Source: JAKAWQ01 sp963840545 (GTDB lineage: Bacteria > Pseudomonadota > Alphaproteobacteria > Acetobacterales > Acetobacteraceae). Taken from it: 64,000 nt of DNA. The notes under the pieces were generated by a model that saw nothing but the letters and a program-made list of their open reading frames with translations, did no database searches and was not told the origin of the DNA. The first letter of the stretch is position 1, and the number at the start of each line of letters is the position of its first letter. The stretch is taken from NCBI GenBank assembly GCA_963840545.1, contig CAWIZE010000001.1:372001-436000 (forward strand), written 5' to 3'. The position numbers and the translations under genes were made by a program. Positions 26,316 through 34,837 of the stretch are shown one piece after another.

Positions 26316-27452
26316 TCACCGTGTGCTGAGCCCCATCTTCACCTCGAGCCTCCTCGCAGCGAACGAGATTACGGAACCGATGCCGAGATAGACGGCGAAC
26401 ATGAAGCCGTAGACCTCATACTCGCACCCGCCATATTGCGGATCCGCAAGAATCGTCTGACCGGCCTTCAGGAAATCAGTCAGACCGATGATGAAAACGA
26501 GCGGGACATTGTTGAATATGTCGAGCACGTTGCCGACGAGTGCCGGAATGACGGCACGAATGGCCTGCGGAAAGACGACATGCCAGAAGACATTCACGGG
26601 GCCCAGGCCAAGCGAGCAGGCGGCTTCGACCTGGCCCGCGGGGACGCCCTGTAACCCCCCACGCACAAACTCCGCGACATAGGCAGCAAAGAAGATGACG
26701 AATCCCCCAACACCGCGCACCAGATCGGGTACGTAGTCGGTCGCCGACAACGTCAGGGGCACAATGATCCAGGCCCAATAGATGACTGCGATGAGCGGAA
26801 CGGATCGAATGAACTCGATATAGGCGGTGCAGCAGATCCGCAAACTCGGCACCCTGCTGCGGCGGCCGATCGCGAGCAGCATCCCAAGAGGAAAACTAAG
26901 GATAGCTGCGAGAAGCGTGACGAGTACGCTCAGCAGGAGGCCGCCCCACCGCGCGGTCCCCGCGGGCGCGAGGATCGCACATATCGCGCTCAGGCCCGCA
27001 AGCCACCCTGGAATCAATATCCGCGCGGAGAGCGGCGCGCAGGACCCGGTGACCCAGCCCAACCCTGCCGCCGCGGCGCAGCCGAAAGCCCAGCCCGGCG
27101 TGACCGCACCGCCGAGCGCAAATGCCCCGCACGCCGCGGCCGGAGCAGAGATCGCGGCGAGTCGCAGCCGCCCACCGCGCACGGGAAAGACGAAACCGAC
27201 GGTCGCGCCCGCAAGCGCGCACAGCATTGCCGCGGCCAGCCAGGTCCGCCAGAGCTCTCGCGGCGGGTAGGTGCCAATCAGAAGCAGACGAACATTGTCC
27301 GTGACGACGTCCCACCGCGCCGAGTGAATGGCCCACACGATGATGCCGCCTGCGGCCCATAGAGAGAGCGGGATAAAGACGATTGAAAGCGCCGCATCGC
27401 CGGCAGTCGCAAAGAGATTCTTCCGGCACCACGCGATCGGACCCGCCGTCAT
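26316..27452 (-). CDS. aapM: General amino-acid ABC transporter, permease AapM type
   Basis: A 378-residue inner-membrane permease. An extra N-terminal hydrophobic region of ~170 residues, typical of AapM, precedes the BPD_transp_1 domain (LLLSVLVTLLAAILSFPLG, then AYIEFIRSVPLIAVIYW). The EAA-like loop is EAACSLGLGPVNVFWHVVFPQA. The ATG at 27452 overlaps the aapQ stop (ATGA), fixing the start. It forms a heteromeric pore with AapQ. Confidence 0.91.
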   Translation of the reverse strand: MTAGPIAWCRKNLFATAGDAALSIVFIPLSLWAAGGIIVWAIHSARWDVVTDNVRLLLIGTYPPRELWRTWLAAAMLCALAGATVGFVFPVRGGRLRLAAISAPAAACGAFALGGAVTPGWAFGCAAAAGLGWVTGSCAPLSARILIPGWLAGLSAICAILAPAGTARWGGLLLSVLVTLLAAILSFPLGMLLAIGRRSRVPSLRICCTAYIEFIRSVPLIAVIYWAWIIVPLTLSATDYVPDLVRGVGGFVIFFAAYVAEFVRGGLQGVPAGQVEAACSLGLGPVNVFWHVVFPQAIRAVIPALVGNVLDIFNNVPLVFIIGLTDFLKAGQTILADPQYGGCEYEVYGFMFAVYLGIGSVISFAARRLEVKMGLSTR

Positions 27453-28747
27453 CGCGCTGCCCCCGCTGCCATGAGCCGGCGGTTGTACGCGTTCAGAAGG
27501 ACGCTGATCGTCCAGCTCAGAATCAGATACGCTGCCATCACGAGGATGATCCCCTCCAGGCTGCGCCCCGTCTGATTGGCAATGGTGCCATAGACGTTGA
27601 AGAGATCGGGGTAGCCGATAGCGATCGCGATCGACGTGCTCTTGGTCAGGCTCACATATTGATTTCCCAGCCCCGGCACGATGACGCGGAAGGCTTGGGG
27701 CAACACCACGTCGCGCAGCGTCTGCCGTCTGGTCAGCGCCAGGGCTGCCGCGGCCTCCCATTGACCGCGGGCAACCGATTGGATCGCGCCACGGACCATC
27801 TCGGCGATGAACGCGGCGCTGTTGACCACCAGCGCGCAGAGCAGCGCAGCCATCTCCGGGCTGATGGCAATTCCGCCGACCGCCGAGAATCTTCCGGTAA
27901 CGGGTGCCTCCAGGACCAACGGCGAGCCGCAGACGACGAGTCCGATGGCGAGCGCCATGCCGGCGGCACCAACCGCGCAGCTTCGGACCCTCGGCCTCGC
28001 CTGGCCGAGCCGGGCGAGGCCCGCGAGCACGATCCCGGCGGCAAGGAACCAGAGAAACCCCGCCGCGCCGGCACGCGCATGAAACGTTGGCAGATAAATG
28101 CCTTGCTGACTGGCGATCACGGCGCCGTAAAGCGCGGTCGCCGACCCGATCGGGGGCAGCTTGAGGATCACCGCAAAATACCAGAAGAAAAGCTGGATGA
28201 GGAGGGGCGTGTTCCGAACCAGCTCAACGAACCCGAGCGTGAGCTGGCGTATAACCCAGTTGGTCGAGAGCCGCCCGACCCCAACGCAGAGGCCGAGCGC
28301 GGTACTGAGGACAATCGCGAGAAACGCCACGCCGACCGTGTTCAGCAGTCCGGTGATGAGTGCCTGGGCGTTCGAATCCTCCGAGGAATAGGGCCGCAAC
28401 GCCAGCCAGCCACGGTCAACCGCAATCGTGTAGCCCTGACTGATATCGATCCCGGCAGGCTGGCGCAGGAACCCGAGTTCGAAGGGAATGCCGTGGGCAC
28501 GGAGCCCACGCCGGACTGCGAGCCCGAACAGGAGAAGAACGAAGACCACGAGCATGAGGATCGCCGCCTGGACGGACGCCCGATAGACGCCGGATCTCCG
28601 CCAGGCTCCCGCTCCGGCCCGCCGGCGGCTGCAAAGCGGTCCGGGATTGGACCGGTCATCGGCCGCGATCGCCGCAGCCGCGCGTGATCGCACGGCGGAG
28701 CTGACGGAGGGGGCGGATTTGCAGACCTCCGTATCGCTCATGCCCAT
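27449..28747 (-). CDS. aapQ: General amino-acid ABC transporter, permease AapQ type
   Basis: A 432-residue inner-membrane permease. After a ~60-residue polar N-terminus come the AapQ landmarks FLRQPAGIDIS, ITGLLNTVGVAFLAIVLST, GFVELVRNTPLLIQLFFWYF, a long central insertion, and the EAA loop EAAAALALTRRQTLRDVVLPQA. Two ATGs at 28747 and 28741 are possible; both lack a strong ribosome-binding site, and I give the first. A 14-bp x4 repeat lies between it and aapJ. Confidence 0.9.
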   Translation of the reverse strand: MGMSDTEVCKSAPSVSSAVRSRAAAAIAADDRSNPGPLCSRRRAGAGAWRRSGVYRASVQAAILMLVVFVLLLFGLAVRRGLRAHGIPFELGFLRQPAGIDISQGYTIAVDRGWLALRPYSSEDSNAQALITGLLNTVGVAFLAIVLSTALGLCVGVGRLSTNWVIRQLTLGFVELVRNTPLLIQLFFWYFAVILKLPPIGSATALYGAVIASQQGIYLPTFHARAGAAGFLWFLAAGIVLAGLARLGQARPRVRSCAVGAAGMALAIGLVVCGSPLVLEAPVTGRFSAVGGIAISPEMAALLCALVVNSAAFIAEMVRGAIQSVARGQWEAAAALALTRRQTLRDVVLPQAFRVIVPGLGNQYVSLTKSTSIAIAIGYPDLFNVYGTIANQTGRSLEGIILVMAAYLILSWTISVLLNAYNRRLMAAGAAR

Positions 28748-28772
28748 TCGTTCAGTTCGAGCCCCTGCCCGA

Positions 28773-28828
28773 CCCTGGTGGCCAAGCCCTGGTGGCCAAG
28801 CCCTGGTGGCCAAGCCCTGGTGGCCAAG
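28773..28828. repeat. 14-bp tandem repeat, four exact copies, aapJ-aapQ spacer
   Basis: Four perfect copies of CCCTGGTGGCCAAG fill most of the 98-bp space between the aapJ stop and the aapQ start. Binding-protein genes are usually expressed far more than their permeases, so structure at this junction could set the ratio (inference). Confidence 0.93.
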
Positions 28829-28845
28829 CAACGTGGCACGCGCCG

Positions 28846-29871
28846 TCAGTACCAAGGCGGCGAATACATGAGGCCGCCATCCGTGTAGAGAGCGTTCAAT
28901 GATCCCTTTCGCTCGATCGCCCAAGGCTCGCCGGGCCCAAGATTCCGCGCGTAGATCTCCCCATAATTGCCGACCTCGCCGATGATCTTCTGGACGAAAT
29001 CCGCCGGCAGGCCGAGATCCCTGCCGAACGCTCCGGCGACGCCGAGGAAATTGCGAACATAGGGATCGGCGCTCGTGAGTTCGTGGGCGAGGTTCCGCGA
29101 CGTGATGCCGTCGAGCTCGGCCTCGATCGTTGCGTAGGCAACCCAGCGCAGGGCCGTTGCCCATTTCGTGGCGGTGGCAGGGACGAAGCCGGCGAACGGT
29201 GACCTGTCGAGCGTTTCCGGAAGTATCTCCAGAGCGCTCGGATCGGGTGCGTTCCCCTTCCAGCCCGCCAGCGCCGAGCGGTCGGTGCTCATGGCATTGC
29301 ACCGGCCGGCGTTCAGGGCAGCGAAAACCGTTGCATCATCCTGGAAGGTCAGGATCTTGGTCGAGGAATTCCAATGATGCGCCTTGGCATAGTTCGCCCA
29401 GAAGACCTCCGTGCCCGACCCTTGGGTGGTGCAGATCGTCGCGCCATCGAGATCTGCCACGCGGTGTACGCCAAGAGATGCCTTCACCATGACGCCGGTG
29501 CCATCGTAGAAGTTTACAGGCAGGAAGGTCACTCCGACGGCGGATTCGCGGGTGATCGTTATGGTGGAGTGGGCGAAGACGACGTCCACCTGGCCGGTCA
29601 GGAGTGCATTGAACCGGCTCTTGTCAGTTACCGTGACGAACTTCACCTTGGTCGCATCGCCGAGAACCGCTGCCGCGACGGCGCGGCAGAAATCAACGTC
29701 CAATCCCTCGAGCGTCCCGGTCTTGGGATCGAGATACCCGAAGCCCGGCGCGGAGTCCCCGGTCCCGCAAAGGAGGAACCCGCGATGCATGACGGCGTCG
29801 AGCGTTCCGGCGGACGCGGGCGACGCCGCAAAAACGACGAGTGCGGCAATAGCCGCGAGGAGCAGGCGCAT
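28846..29871 (-). CDS. aapJ: General amino-acid ABC transporter, periplasmic binding protein
   Basis: A 341-residue binding protein, the same length as characterised AapJ proteins. A Sec signal peptide (MRLLLAAIAALVVFAASPASA) is followed by the family 3 solute-binding fold: VMHRGFLLCGTGDSAPGFGYLDP, GLDVDFCRAVAAAVLGD, DVVFAHSTITITRESAVGV and the C-terminal MYSPPWY seen in AapJ/BztA. It delivers L-amino acids to AapQMP. It is first in the operon; the AT-rich stretch at about 29990-30045 upstream is the likely promoter. Confidence 0.92.
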   Translation of the reverse strand: MRLLLAAIAALVVFAASPASAGTLDAVMHRGFLLCGTGDSAPGFGYLDPKTGTLEGLDVDFCRAVAAAVLGDATKVKFVTVTDKSRFNALLTGQVDVVFAHSTITITRESAVGVTFLPVNFYDGTGVMVKASLGVHRVADLDGATICTTQGSGTEVFWANYAKAHHWNSSTKILTFQDDATVFAALNAGRCNAMSTDRSALAGWKGNAPDPSALEILPETLDRSPFAGFVPATATKWATALRWVAYATIEAELDGITSRNLAHELTSADPYVRNFLGVAGAFGRDLGLPADFVQKIIGEVGNYGEIYARNLGPGEPWAIERKGSLNALYTDGGLMYSPPWY

Positions 29872-30332
29872 GCTGGTTGCTCTCCCTTGAGTTGTGAAGG
29901 TCTGCCTGCCGGCAACGCACGCTCGGTGCGGTCGGAGCCAACCGGCAACACTGTCTCGATCTGGTTTCTGTCGGGGGACGATAATGAGCGGGACGAGAAA
30001 AAAAAGACGACATGTCTTAACGGTATAGGAAATAAATTCTTACGGTTCGCGGCATCGTCGGCATCGATGCCACTGCTCGTTTGAGCCCGCGCGGACGCCC
30101 TCCTCCGACTGGGCGGGATCAAATTGCGTCTTTTCCGCCAATTGCCTTGCGACGCTTGAGCGCACCGGGTCGCCCGAGATTCGAATCGCTTGGGATTGAC
30201 CTGGAGGAGCCAGTTCCGGAGGCGCGGCGTCAGCGCCGCCTACCCCCCCCTCCCGCGCCCGCCTCAAACCAGGGCTTCCCTCGCGGGCGAAAAGCTCTAT
30301 TTCCGAGCCGACCCGGTTCAAGGAGGCAATCC
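29872..30332. other. 461-bp divergent intergenic region with an AT-rich core
   Basis: This lies between aapJ (leftward) and the aldo/keto reductase (rightward). The part around 29995-30050 (A-tract, then GTATAGGAAATAAATTC) is strikingly AT-rich for this genome and probably holds the aap promoter. The right half is GC-rich and shows no coding signature. I see no RNA gene or riboswitch. Confidence 0.5.
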
Positions 30333-31328
30333 ATGGCAGAGGCGAAAGAACTCGAGCATCGCACGCTCGGCGAAGGCGGCCTCTCGGTTTCGGCGATCGG
30401 GCTCGGCTGCATGTCCCTCTCGGGCATCTACGGCGCCGCCGAGGACGCCGCCTCCGAGGACCTGATCCGCTATGCGATCGACCAGGGCGTCGATCACCTC
30501 GACAGCTCGGACATGTATGGCTGGGGCCACAACGAGACGCTCGTCGGCCGCGCCATCAAGGGAAGGCGGGAGCGCGTGGTGCTCGCCACCAAGTTCGGCC
30601 AGATCCGCCGCGAGGGCCAGCCCAACGGCGTCAATGGCCGGCCGGAGTACGTGCAGGCGGCCTGCGAGGCGAGTCTGGCGCGCCTCGGCACGGACGTGAT
30701 CGACATCTACTACCAGCACCGCGTCGACCCCGCCGTGCCGATCGAGGACACGGTCGGCGCCATGGCGCGCCTGGCCGAACTGGGAAAGGTCCGCTTCCTC
30801 GGCCTCTCGGAGGCGAGCCCCGAGACCATCCGCCGCGCCCACAGGGTCTACCCGATCGCCGTCGTCCAGACCGAGTATTCGCTGCTCTACCGCACCGAGG
30901 CCGAGGAGACCCGCGAGACCACGCGCGCGCTCGGCATCGGCTTCGTCGCTTATTCGCCGCTCGGCCGCGGCTTCCTCACCGGCGCCATCCGCGAATTCGC
31001 CGACGTCGATGGCCGCCGCGCCGCCCATCCGCGCTTCCAGGCCGAGAATTTTTCCCACAACCGCGCGCTGGTCCTGAAACTGGAGGCGATGGCCGCCGAG
31101 AAGGGCTGCACACCCTCCCAACTCGCCCTCGCCTGGCTGCTCGCCCAGGGCCCGGACGTGGCGGCGATCCCGGGCACGCGCTACCGCAACCGGCTGGACG
31201 AGAATATCGGCGCGCTCGCCGTCCGCCTCTCGCCCGCCGAAGTCGCAGCCCTCTCCGCCGCCGTGCCGGCGGGTGCGGCCGCCGGCACCCGCTACCCGGC
31301 CGCCGGGATGCAGGGGGTCTATATCTAA
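30333..31328 (+). CDS. Aldo/keto reductase (YakC/pyridoxal reductase-like)
   Basis: A 331-residue AKR. The tetrad is D57 (DHLDSSD), Y62 (MYGWG), K87 (LATKFG) and H129 (YYQHRVD). The stretch GRGFLTG and the C-terminal IPGTRYRNRLDENIGA identify the AKR13-like group typified by YakC and pyridoxal reductase. The ATG at 30333 has AGGAGG about seven bases upstream. It is not closely related to the shorter AKR at 2137. It lies 55 bp before erpA on the same strand. Confidence 0.9.
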   Translation: MAEAKELEHRTLGEGGLSVSAIGLGCMSLSGIYGAAEDAASEDLIRYAIDQGVDHLDSSDMYGWGHNETLVGRAIKGRRERVVLATKFGQIRREGQPNGVNGRPEYVQAACEASLARLGTDVIDIYYQHRVDPAVPIEDTVGAMARLAELGKVRFLGLSEASPETIRRAHRVYPIAVVQTEYSLLYRTEAEETRETTRALGIGFVAYSPLGRGFLTGAIREFADVDGRRAAHPRFQAENFSHNRALVLKLEAMAAEKGCTPSQLALAWLLAQGPDVAAIPGTRYRNRLDENIGALAVRLSPAEVAALSAAVPAGAAAGTRYPAAGMQGVYI

Positions 31329-31383
31329 CGCCAAGCCTGCCCACCCGCTTCAATCCTTCCCCTCCCTGCCCTATATTGCGCGC

Positions 31384-31710
31384 ATGGACCCATCCAGCTT
31401 CACGGTCTCGGACCGTGCCGCCGACCGCATCGCCGAGCTCGCCGCCGGGACCGCCGCTTTCCGCGTCGCCGTCCTCGCCGGCGGCTGCAGCGGCTTTCAG
31501 TACCGTTTCGCGCTCGAATCCGGCCAGCAGCCCGAGGACCTCGTGATCGACCGCGGCGCCGCCCGCGTGGTGGTCAACCCGACCAGCCTCGAGCTCCTCG
31601 CCGGCGCCGTGCTCGACTATACGGACGAGCTGATGGCCAGCCATTTCACCGTGCGCAATCCCAACGCCACCTCCTCCTGCGGCTGCGGCACCAGCTTCTC
31701 GATCGACTGA
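31384..31710 (+). CDS. erpA: A-type iron-sulfur carrier/insertion protein
   Basis: A 108-residue HesB/IscA-family protein. The three cluster-binding cysteines are present in AGGCSGFQY and SSCGCGTSF. It carries Fe-S clusters from the assembly machinery to apoproteins. The ATG at 31384 gives the family's usual length; the frame extends upstream into the aldo/keto reductase. In related genomes this ErpA-type gene sits divergent to dgt and next to the exonuclease III gene; here only the xthA neighbour is retained. Confidence 0.88.
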   Translation: MDPSSFTVSDRAADRIAELAAGTAAFRVAVLAGGCSGFQYRFALESGQQPEDLVIDRGAARVVVNPTSLELLAGAVLDYTDELMASHFTVRNPNATSSCGCGTSFSID

Positions 31711-31803
31711 GCAGAGGCCCGATCAAGGGCGCGGACATCGACCAGCGGGGCCCTCGATCAGGGGGCCTCGCCATCACGCCGAACCTCGCAATCGGGACCC
31801 CCA

Positions 31804-32592
31804 GTGCACCAAGCCGTGCAGCTCGCTACCTGGAACGTGAACTCGGTCCGTGCCCGCGCCCGCCACGTGGCGCGCTTCCTCGAACAGCGCCGCCCCGACC
31901 TCCTCCTCCTCCAGGAGCTCAAGTGCGAGGCCGAAACCTTCCCCGACCTCGAATTCCGGGCGCTGGGCTATCATGCCGAGATCGTCGGCCAGAAGGGCTA
32001 TAACGGCGTCGCGGTGCTCTCCCGCGAGCCCGTCGCGGTGCTCCACCGCCGCCTGCCGCGGCTGCGCGAAGGCGCGGCCGAGGCCCGCTACCTCGAGTTC
32101 ACGGCCGCGGGGATCACCTTCGTCAACATCTACGCGCCCAACGGCAATTCCGGCGGCGAGCAGGGATTTGCGCAAAAACTCGCCTTCCTCGCCCATCTCG
32201 CCGAGCGGGCCGAGGCCCTGCTCGCCGAGGACACGAAGCTGGCGATCGCCGGGGATTTCAACGTCGCCCCCGAAGCCGTCGACGCGCCCGAGGGCGCGCT
32301 GCCACCCACCGACGCGCTGGTCCGCCCCGAGAGCCGAGCCGCCTTCCGCCGGCTCCTCTGGCTCGGCCTGACCGATGCCCTGCGCGCGCTCCAGCCGGCC
32401 GGGCCGGCCTATACCTTCTGGGACTATCAGGCCGGCGCCTTCGACCGCGATGTCGGCCTCCGGATCGACCACGTCCTGCTTTCGCCCACGCTGGCCGAGC
32501 GCCTGACCGCGGTCGAGATCTGCCGGGCCGAACGGGCGGCCGATCAGCCCTCGGACCACGTGCCGGTGCTGGTATCGCTCGACTGGCAGTGA
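31804..32592 (+). CDS. xthA: Exodeoxyribonuclease III (AP endonuclease)
   Basis: A 262-residue endonuclease/exonuclease/phosphatase-family enzyme for base-excision repair. Metal and catalytic residues are visible: ATWNVNSVRAR, LLLQELKCE (Glu), YAPNGNSGGEQ, GDFNVAPEAVD (Asp and Asn) and SDHVPV (Asp and His). The start is a GTG at 31804. Its stop overlaps a possible short start of the following secreted-protein gene. Confidence 0.94.
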   Translation: MHQAVQLATWNVNSVRARARHVARFLEQRRPDLLLLQELKCEAETFPDLEFRALGYHAEIVGQKGYNGVAVLSREPVAVLHRRLPRLREGAAEARYLEFTAAGITFVNIYAPNGNSGGEQGFAQKLAFLAHLAERAEALLAEDTKLAIAGDFNVAPEAVDAPEGALPPTDALVRPESRAAFRRLLWLGLTDALRALQPAGPAYTFWDYQAGAFDRDVGLRIDHVLLSPTLAERLTAVEICRAERAADQPSDHVPVLVSLDWQ

Positions 32593-32609
32593 ATGAAGGA
32601 GGAGGCCGC

Positions 32610-33080
32610 ATGAGGCGCATCGCCTGGCTCGCCGCCCTGATGGTCCTGGCCCTCGCTCTCCCCCATCCCGCCCGCGCCGCCTCGCCCGCCGCCTACTGCC
32701 GGCAGGCCGGCACCGACGACACGCTGCGCGAGATCCCCGTGGGGCTCGTCCCCGCCGCGGTGCGGCTCTTCGGCCTCGCCGCCATGCCCCCCGCCGATGT
32801 CCAGCGCGGCACCTATTTCCGCTGCTTCGAGAGCCACGTCTTCATCTGCAATGTCGGCGCCAACCTGCCCTGCGGCGCGGCCGACACCAGCCGCGACCTG
32901 CCCGCCGCCGACGCCTGGTGCGCGCAGAATCCAAGCTCGTCCTTCATCCCGATGTACGTGACCGGCCACGACACGATCTACGACTGGCGCTGCAACGGCC
33001 CCAAAGCCAGCCCCACCAAAGCCGTCTTCCACACCGATCCACGCGGCTTCGTCGCCGAAATGTGGAAAGAGGCGGACTGA
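32610..33080 (+). CDS. Small secreted cysteine-rich protein, unknown function
   Basis: A 156-residue protein with a clear Sec signal peptide (MRRIAWLAALMVLALALPHPARA). The mature part holds six cysteines (AYC, FRC, FIC, LPC, AWC, WRC), enough for three disulfides. I do not recognise the domain. I chose the ATG at 32610, which has AAGGAGGAGG directly upstream, over the ATG at 32589 overlapping the xthA stop. The close spacing implies co-transcription with xthA. A hairpin with a T-rich tail follows the stop. Confidence 0.75.
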   Translation: MRRIAWLAALMVLALALPHPARAASPAAYCRQAGTDDTLREIPVGLVPAAVRLFGLAAMPPADVQRGTYFRCFESHVFICNVGANLPCGAADTSRDLPAADAWCAQNPSSSFIPMYVTGHDTIYDWRCNGPKASPTKAVFHTDPRGFVAEMWKEAD

Positions 33081-33101
33081 GGCGAACCGCGGCAAAGGCC
33101 A

Positions 33102-33135
33102 GGGGGACGCTGTCCCCCATCCCCCTTTCTTTTTT
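33102..33135 (+). terminator. Probable Rho-independent terminator
   Basis: A 7-bp perfect stem GGGGGAC/GTCCCCC (33102-33108 with 33112-33118) is followed by CCCCC and TTTCTTTTTT. It closes the erpA-xthA-secreted protein run. The T-rich tail overlaps a reverse-oriented copy of the dispersed hairpin element. Confidence 0.7.
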
Positions 33136-33192
33136 GTGCCGCGCAGCGCTTAGGGCGCCGGCGCCACGCCGGGGGGCCCAGCCCCTGGTCTT
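33134..33192 (-). repeat. Dispersed GC hairpin element, copy B (inverted)
   Basis: On the minus strand this reads CCAGGGGCTGGGCCCCCCG, then CCCTAAGCGCTGCGCGGCAC and an A-rich tail. It shares both blocks with copy A at 2071-2127, but carries an extra ~20 bp between them. It lies between convergent genes. Confidence 0.6.
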
Positions 33193-34783
33193 AATGCCCG
33201 CCGGCGCCGGCGCCGGCCCGGGCGGAGGAGAGGAAGAAGGTGAACGGCACGATCGCGAAGGCGATGACCGCGCAATCGATGAAGACGTCGCGGTAGGCGA
33301 GGAACGCCGCCTGCGTGTTCAGCGTCTGGTAGAGCCAGCCCATCGCGTCCGCCCCGATTGCCCTCGGCGCCCGGCCGAGGCCGGCGAGTGCGGCCGAGAC
33401 CTGGGCGAGGGTCGCGCGGTAGACCGGGCTTGCCGAGCTCAAATGTCCGGAGCCGACGAGGTAGGCCATGTTGGTCTGGCTGCTCGAGACCACCGCCGCG
33501 GTCGAGAGCGAAATCGCCGCCGATCCGGCGACGTTGCGCACCAGCACGTAGAGCGCCGAGGCGTCGGTGTTGAGGCTGCGCGGCAGCGTCATGTACGCGC
33601 TCGTGCTGATCGGCACGAAGAGGAACCCGAGGCCCGCGCCCTGCGCCATCCGCATCAGCATCAGCGTGCGGAAGTCGAGGTTTGGCGCGAGGTGGCTCGC
33701 ATAGAGAAGCCCGAAGCCGAGAATGACGAACCCGGTCGCGATGATCAGCCGCGTCTGCACATGCGGCATCAGCACGCGGGTCACGAACGGGATCAGCGCC
33801 AGCACGACCAGCGCCCCGGGCGAGAGCACGAGGCCGGCCTGCAGCGCCGTGTAGCCGAGATGCACCTGTGCCAGCTGCGGGATCAGCACGCCGCTCGAGT
33901 AGAGCGTGCCGAACAGCGCCACCACCATCAGGCAGCCGAGCGCGAAGTTGCGGTCGCGGAAGACGGTGAGATGGACGATCGGCCGCCGCGCCTCGGTGAG
34001 CCAGAGGATCGCGCCGACCCACCCCAGGGCCGCTGCGAAGGCGAGCGCGCAGATCATCGGCGAGGAGAACCAGTCGGCGTCCTCGCCGCGGTCGAACATG
34101 ATCTGCGCGCAGCCGATCGCCATCGCGATCAGCAGCAGCCCGGGCAGGTCAACGCGCCGGTCGCGCGTGCGTGCGCGGAGCACCCAGGGCGGGTCCTCGA
34201 CGAGGCGGTTGACCAGGAAGAAGGTGAGGATGCCGATCGGGATATTGATGAAGAAGACCCATCGCCACGAGTAGCTGTCGGTGATCCAGCCGCCGAGCGT
34301 CGGGCCGATGATCGGCGCGAACACCACCGCGATCGCCACCACGCCGAAGGCGCGGCCACGCAGCGCGGGCGGCATGACGTCGAGCACGATCGCCTGCTGG
34401 TTCGGTTGCAGGCCGCCGCCGAAGAACCCCTGCATCAGGCGGAAGAAGACCAGCTCGCCGAGGCTCGTCGCACTGCCGCAGAGGAAGGAGAAGACCGTGA
34501 ACATGACGATGCAGAGCAGGAAGTAGCGCTTGCGCCCGATCACCCGCCCGATCCAACCGGAGATCGGCAGCACGATCCCGTTGGCGACGAGGTAGGAGGT
34601 GAGCGTCCAGGTCGCCTGGTCGTAGCTCGAGGAGAGGCTGCCGGCGATGTAGGGCAGGCTGACATTGACGATGGTGGTGTCGAGGATCTCCATGAAGGCG
34701 GCCATCGTCACCACGACCGCGATCAGCCATGGGTTGTACCGCGGCCGCCAGGCGGCGTCCGCCGCCTCCTGGGCGTCGCTCAT
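33191..34783 (-). CDS. emrB: DHA2-family multidrug efflux MFS transporter (EmrB-like)
   Basis: A 530-residue proton antiporter with about 14 membrane helices. Landmarks are AFMEILDTTIVNVSLPYIAGSL (motif D1), GWIGRVIGRKRYF (motif A), RLMQGFFGGGLQPNQQAIV and GPTLGGWITDSYSWRWVFFINIP (motif C, typical of EmrB/QacA). It exports drugs or small molecules through a tripartite system with the adjacent HlyD protein. The start at 34783 lies in the last of four 17-bp repeats, and three six-codon mini-ORFs separate it from the upstream gene. Confidence 0.92.
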   Translation of the reverse strand: MSDAQEAADAAWRPRYNPWLIAVVVTMAAFMEILDTTIVNVSLPYIAGSLSSSYDQATWTLTSYLVANGIVLPISGWIGRVIGRKRYFLLCIVMFTVFSFLCGSATSLGELVFFRLMQGFFGGGLQPNQQAIVLDVMPPALRGRAFGVVAIAVVFAPIIGPTLGGWITDSYSWRWVFFINIPIGILTFFLVNRLVEDPPWVLRARTRDRRVDLPGLLLIAMAIGCAQIMFDRGEDADWFSSPMICALAFAAALGWVGAILWLTEARRPIVHLTVFRDRNFALGCLMVVALFGTLYSSGVLIPQLAQVHLGYTALQAGLVLSPGALVVLALIPFVTRVLMPHVQTRLIIATGFVILGFGLLYASHLAPNLDFRTLMLMRMAQGAGLGFLFVPISTSAYMTLPRSLNTDASALYVLVRNVAGSAAISLSTAAVVSSSQTNMAYLVGSGHLSSASPVYRATLAQVSAALAGLGRAPRAIGADAMGWLYQTLNTQAAFLAYRDVFIDCAVIAFAIVPFTFFLSSARAGAGAGGH

Positions 34784-34837
34784 TTCTGGGCGTCGCTCAT
34801 TTCTGGGCGTCGCTCATTTCTGGGCGTCGCTCATTTC
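34770..34837 (-). repeat. 17-bp x4 repeat array encoding three coupled mini-ORFs
   Basis: Four exact copies of GAAATGAGCGACGCCCA (minus strand). The emrA stop TGA overlaps an ATG at 34834. That ATG opens MSDAQK-stop, whose TGA overlaps the next ATG at 34817, and so on at 34800, until the fourth ATG at 34783 opens the true EmrB frame (MSDAQEAAD). Every junction is ATGA. A ribosome ending emrA could therefore reinitiate four times before translating emrB. The array looks like amplification of an original single emrA/emrB ATGA overlap. Confidence 0.9.

Noticed and set aside
28773..28828. The repeat as part of a CRISPR array
   Set aside because: Copies are directly adjacent 14-mers with no spacers, so this is a minisatellite. 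No cas genes are present.
30040..30321. A 93-codon minus-strand frame upstream of the aldo/keto reductase
   Set aside because: Composition and overlap with the reductase leader suggest chance; no recognisable domain.
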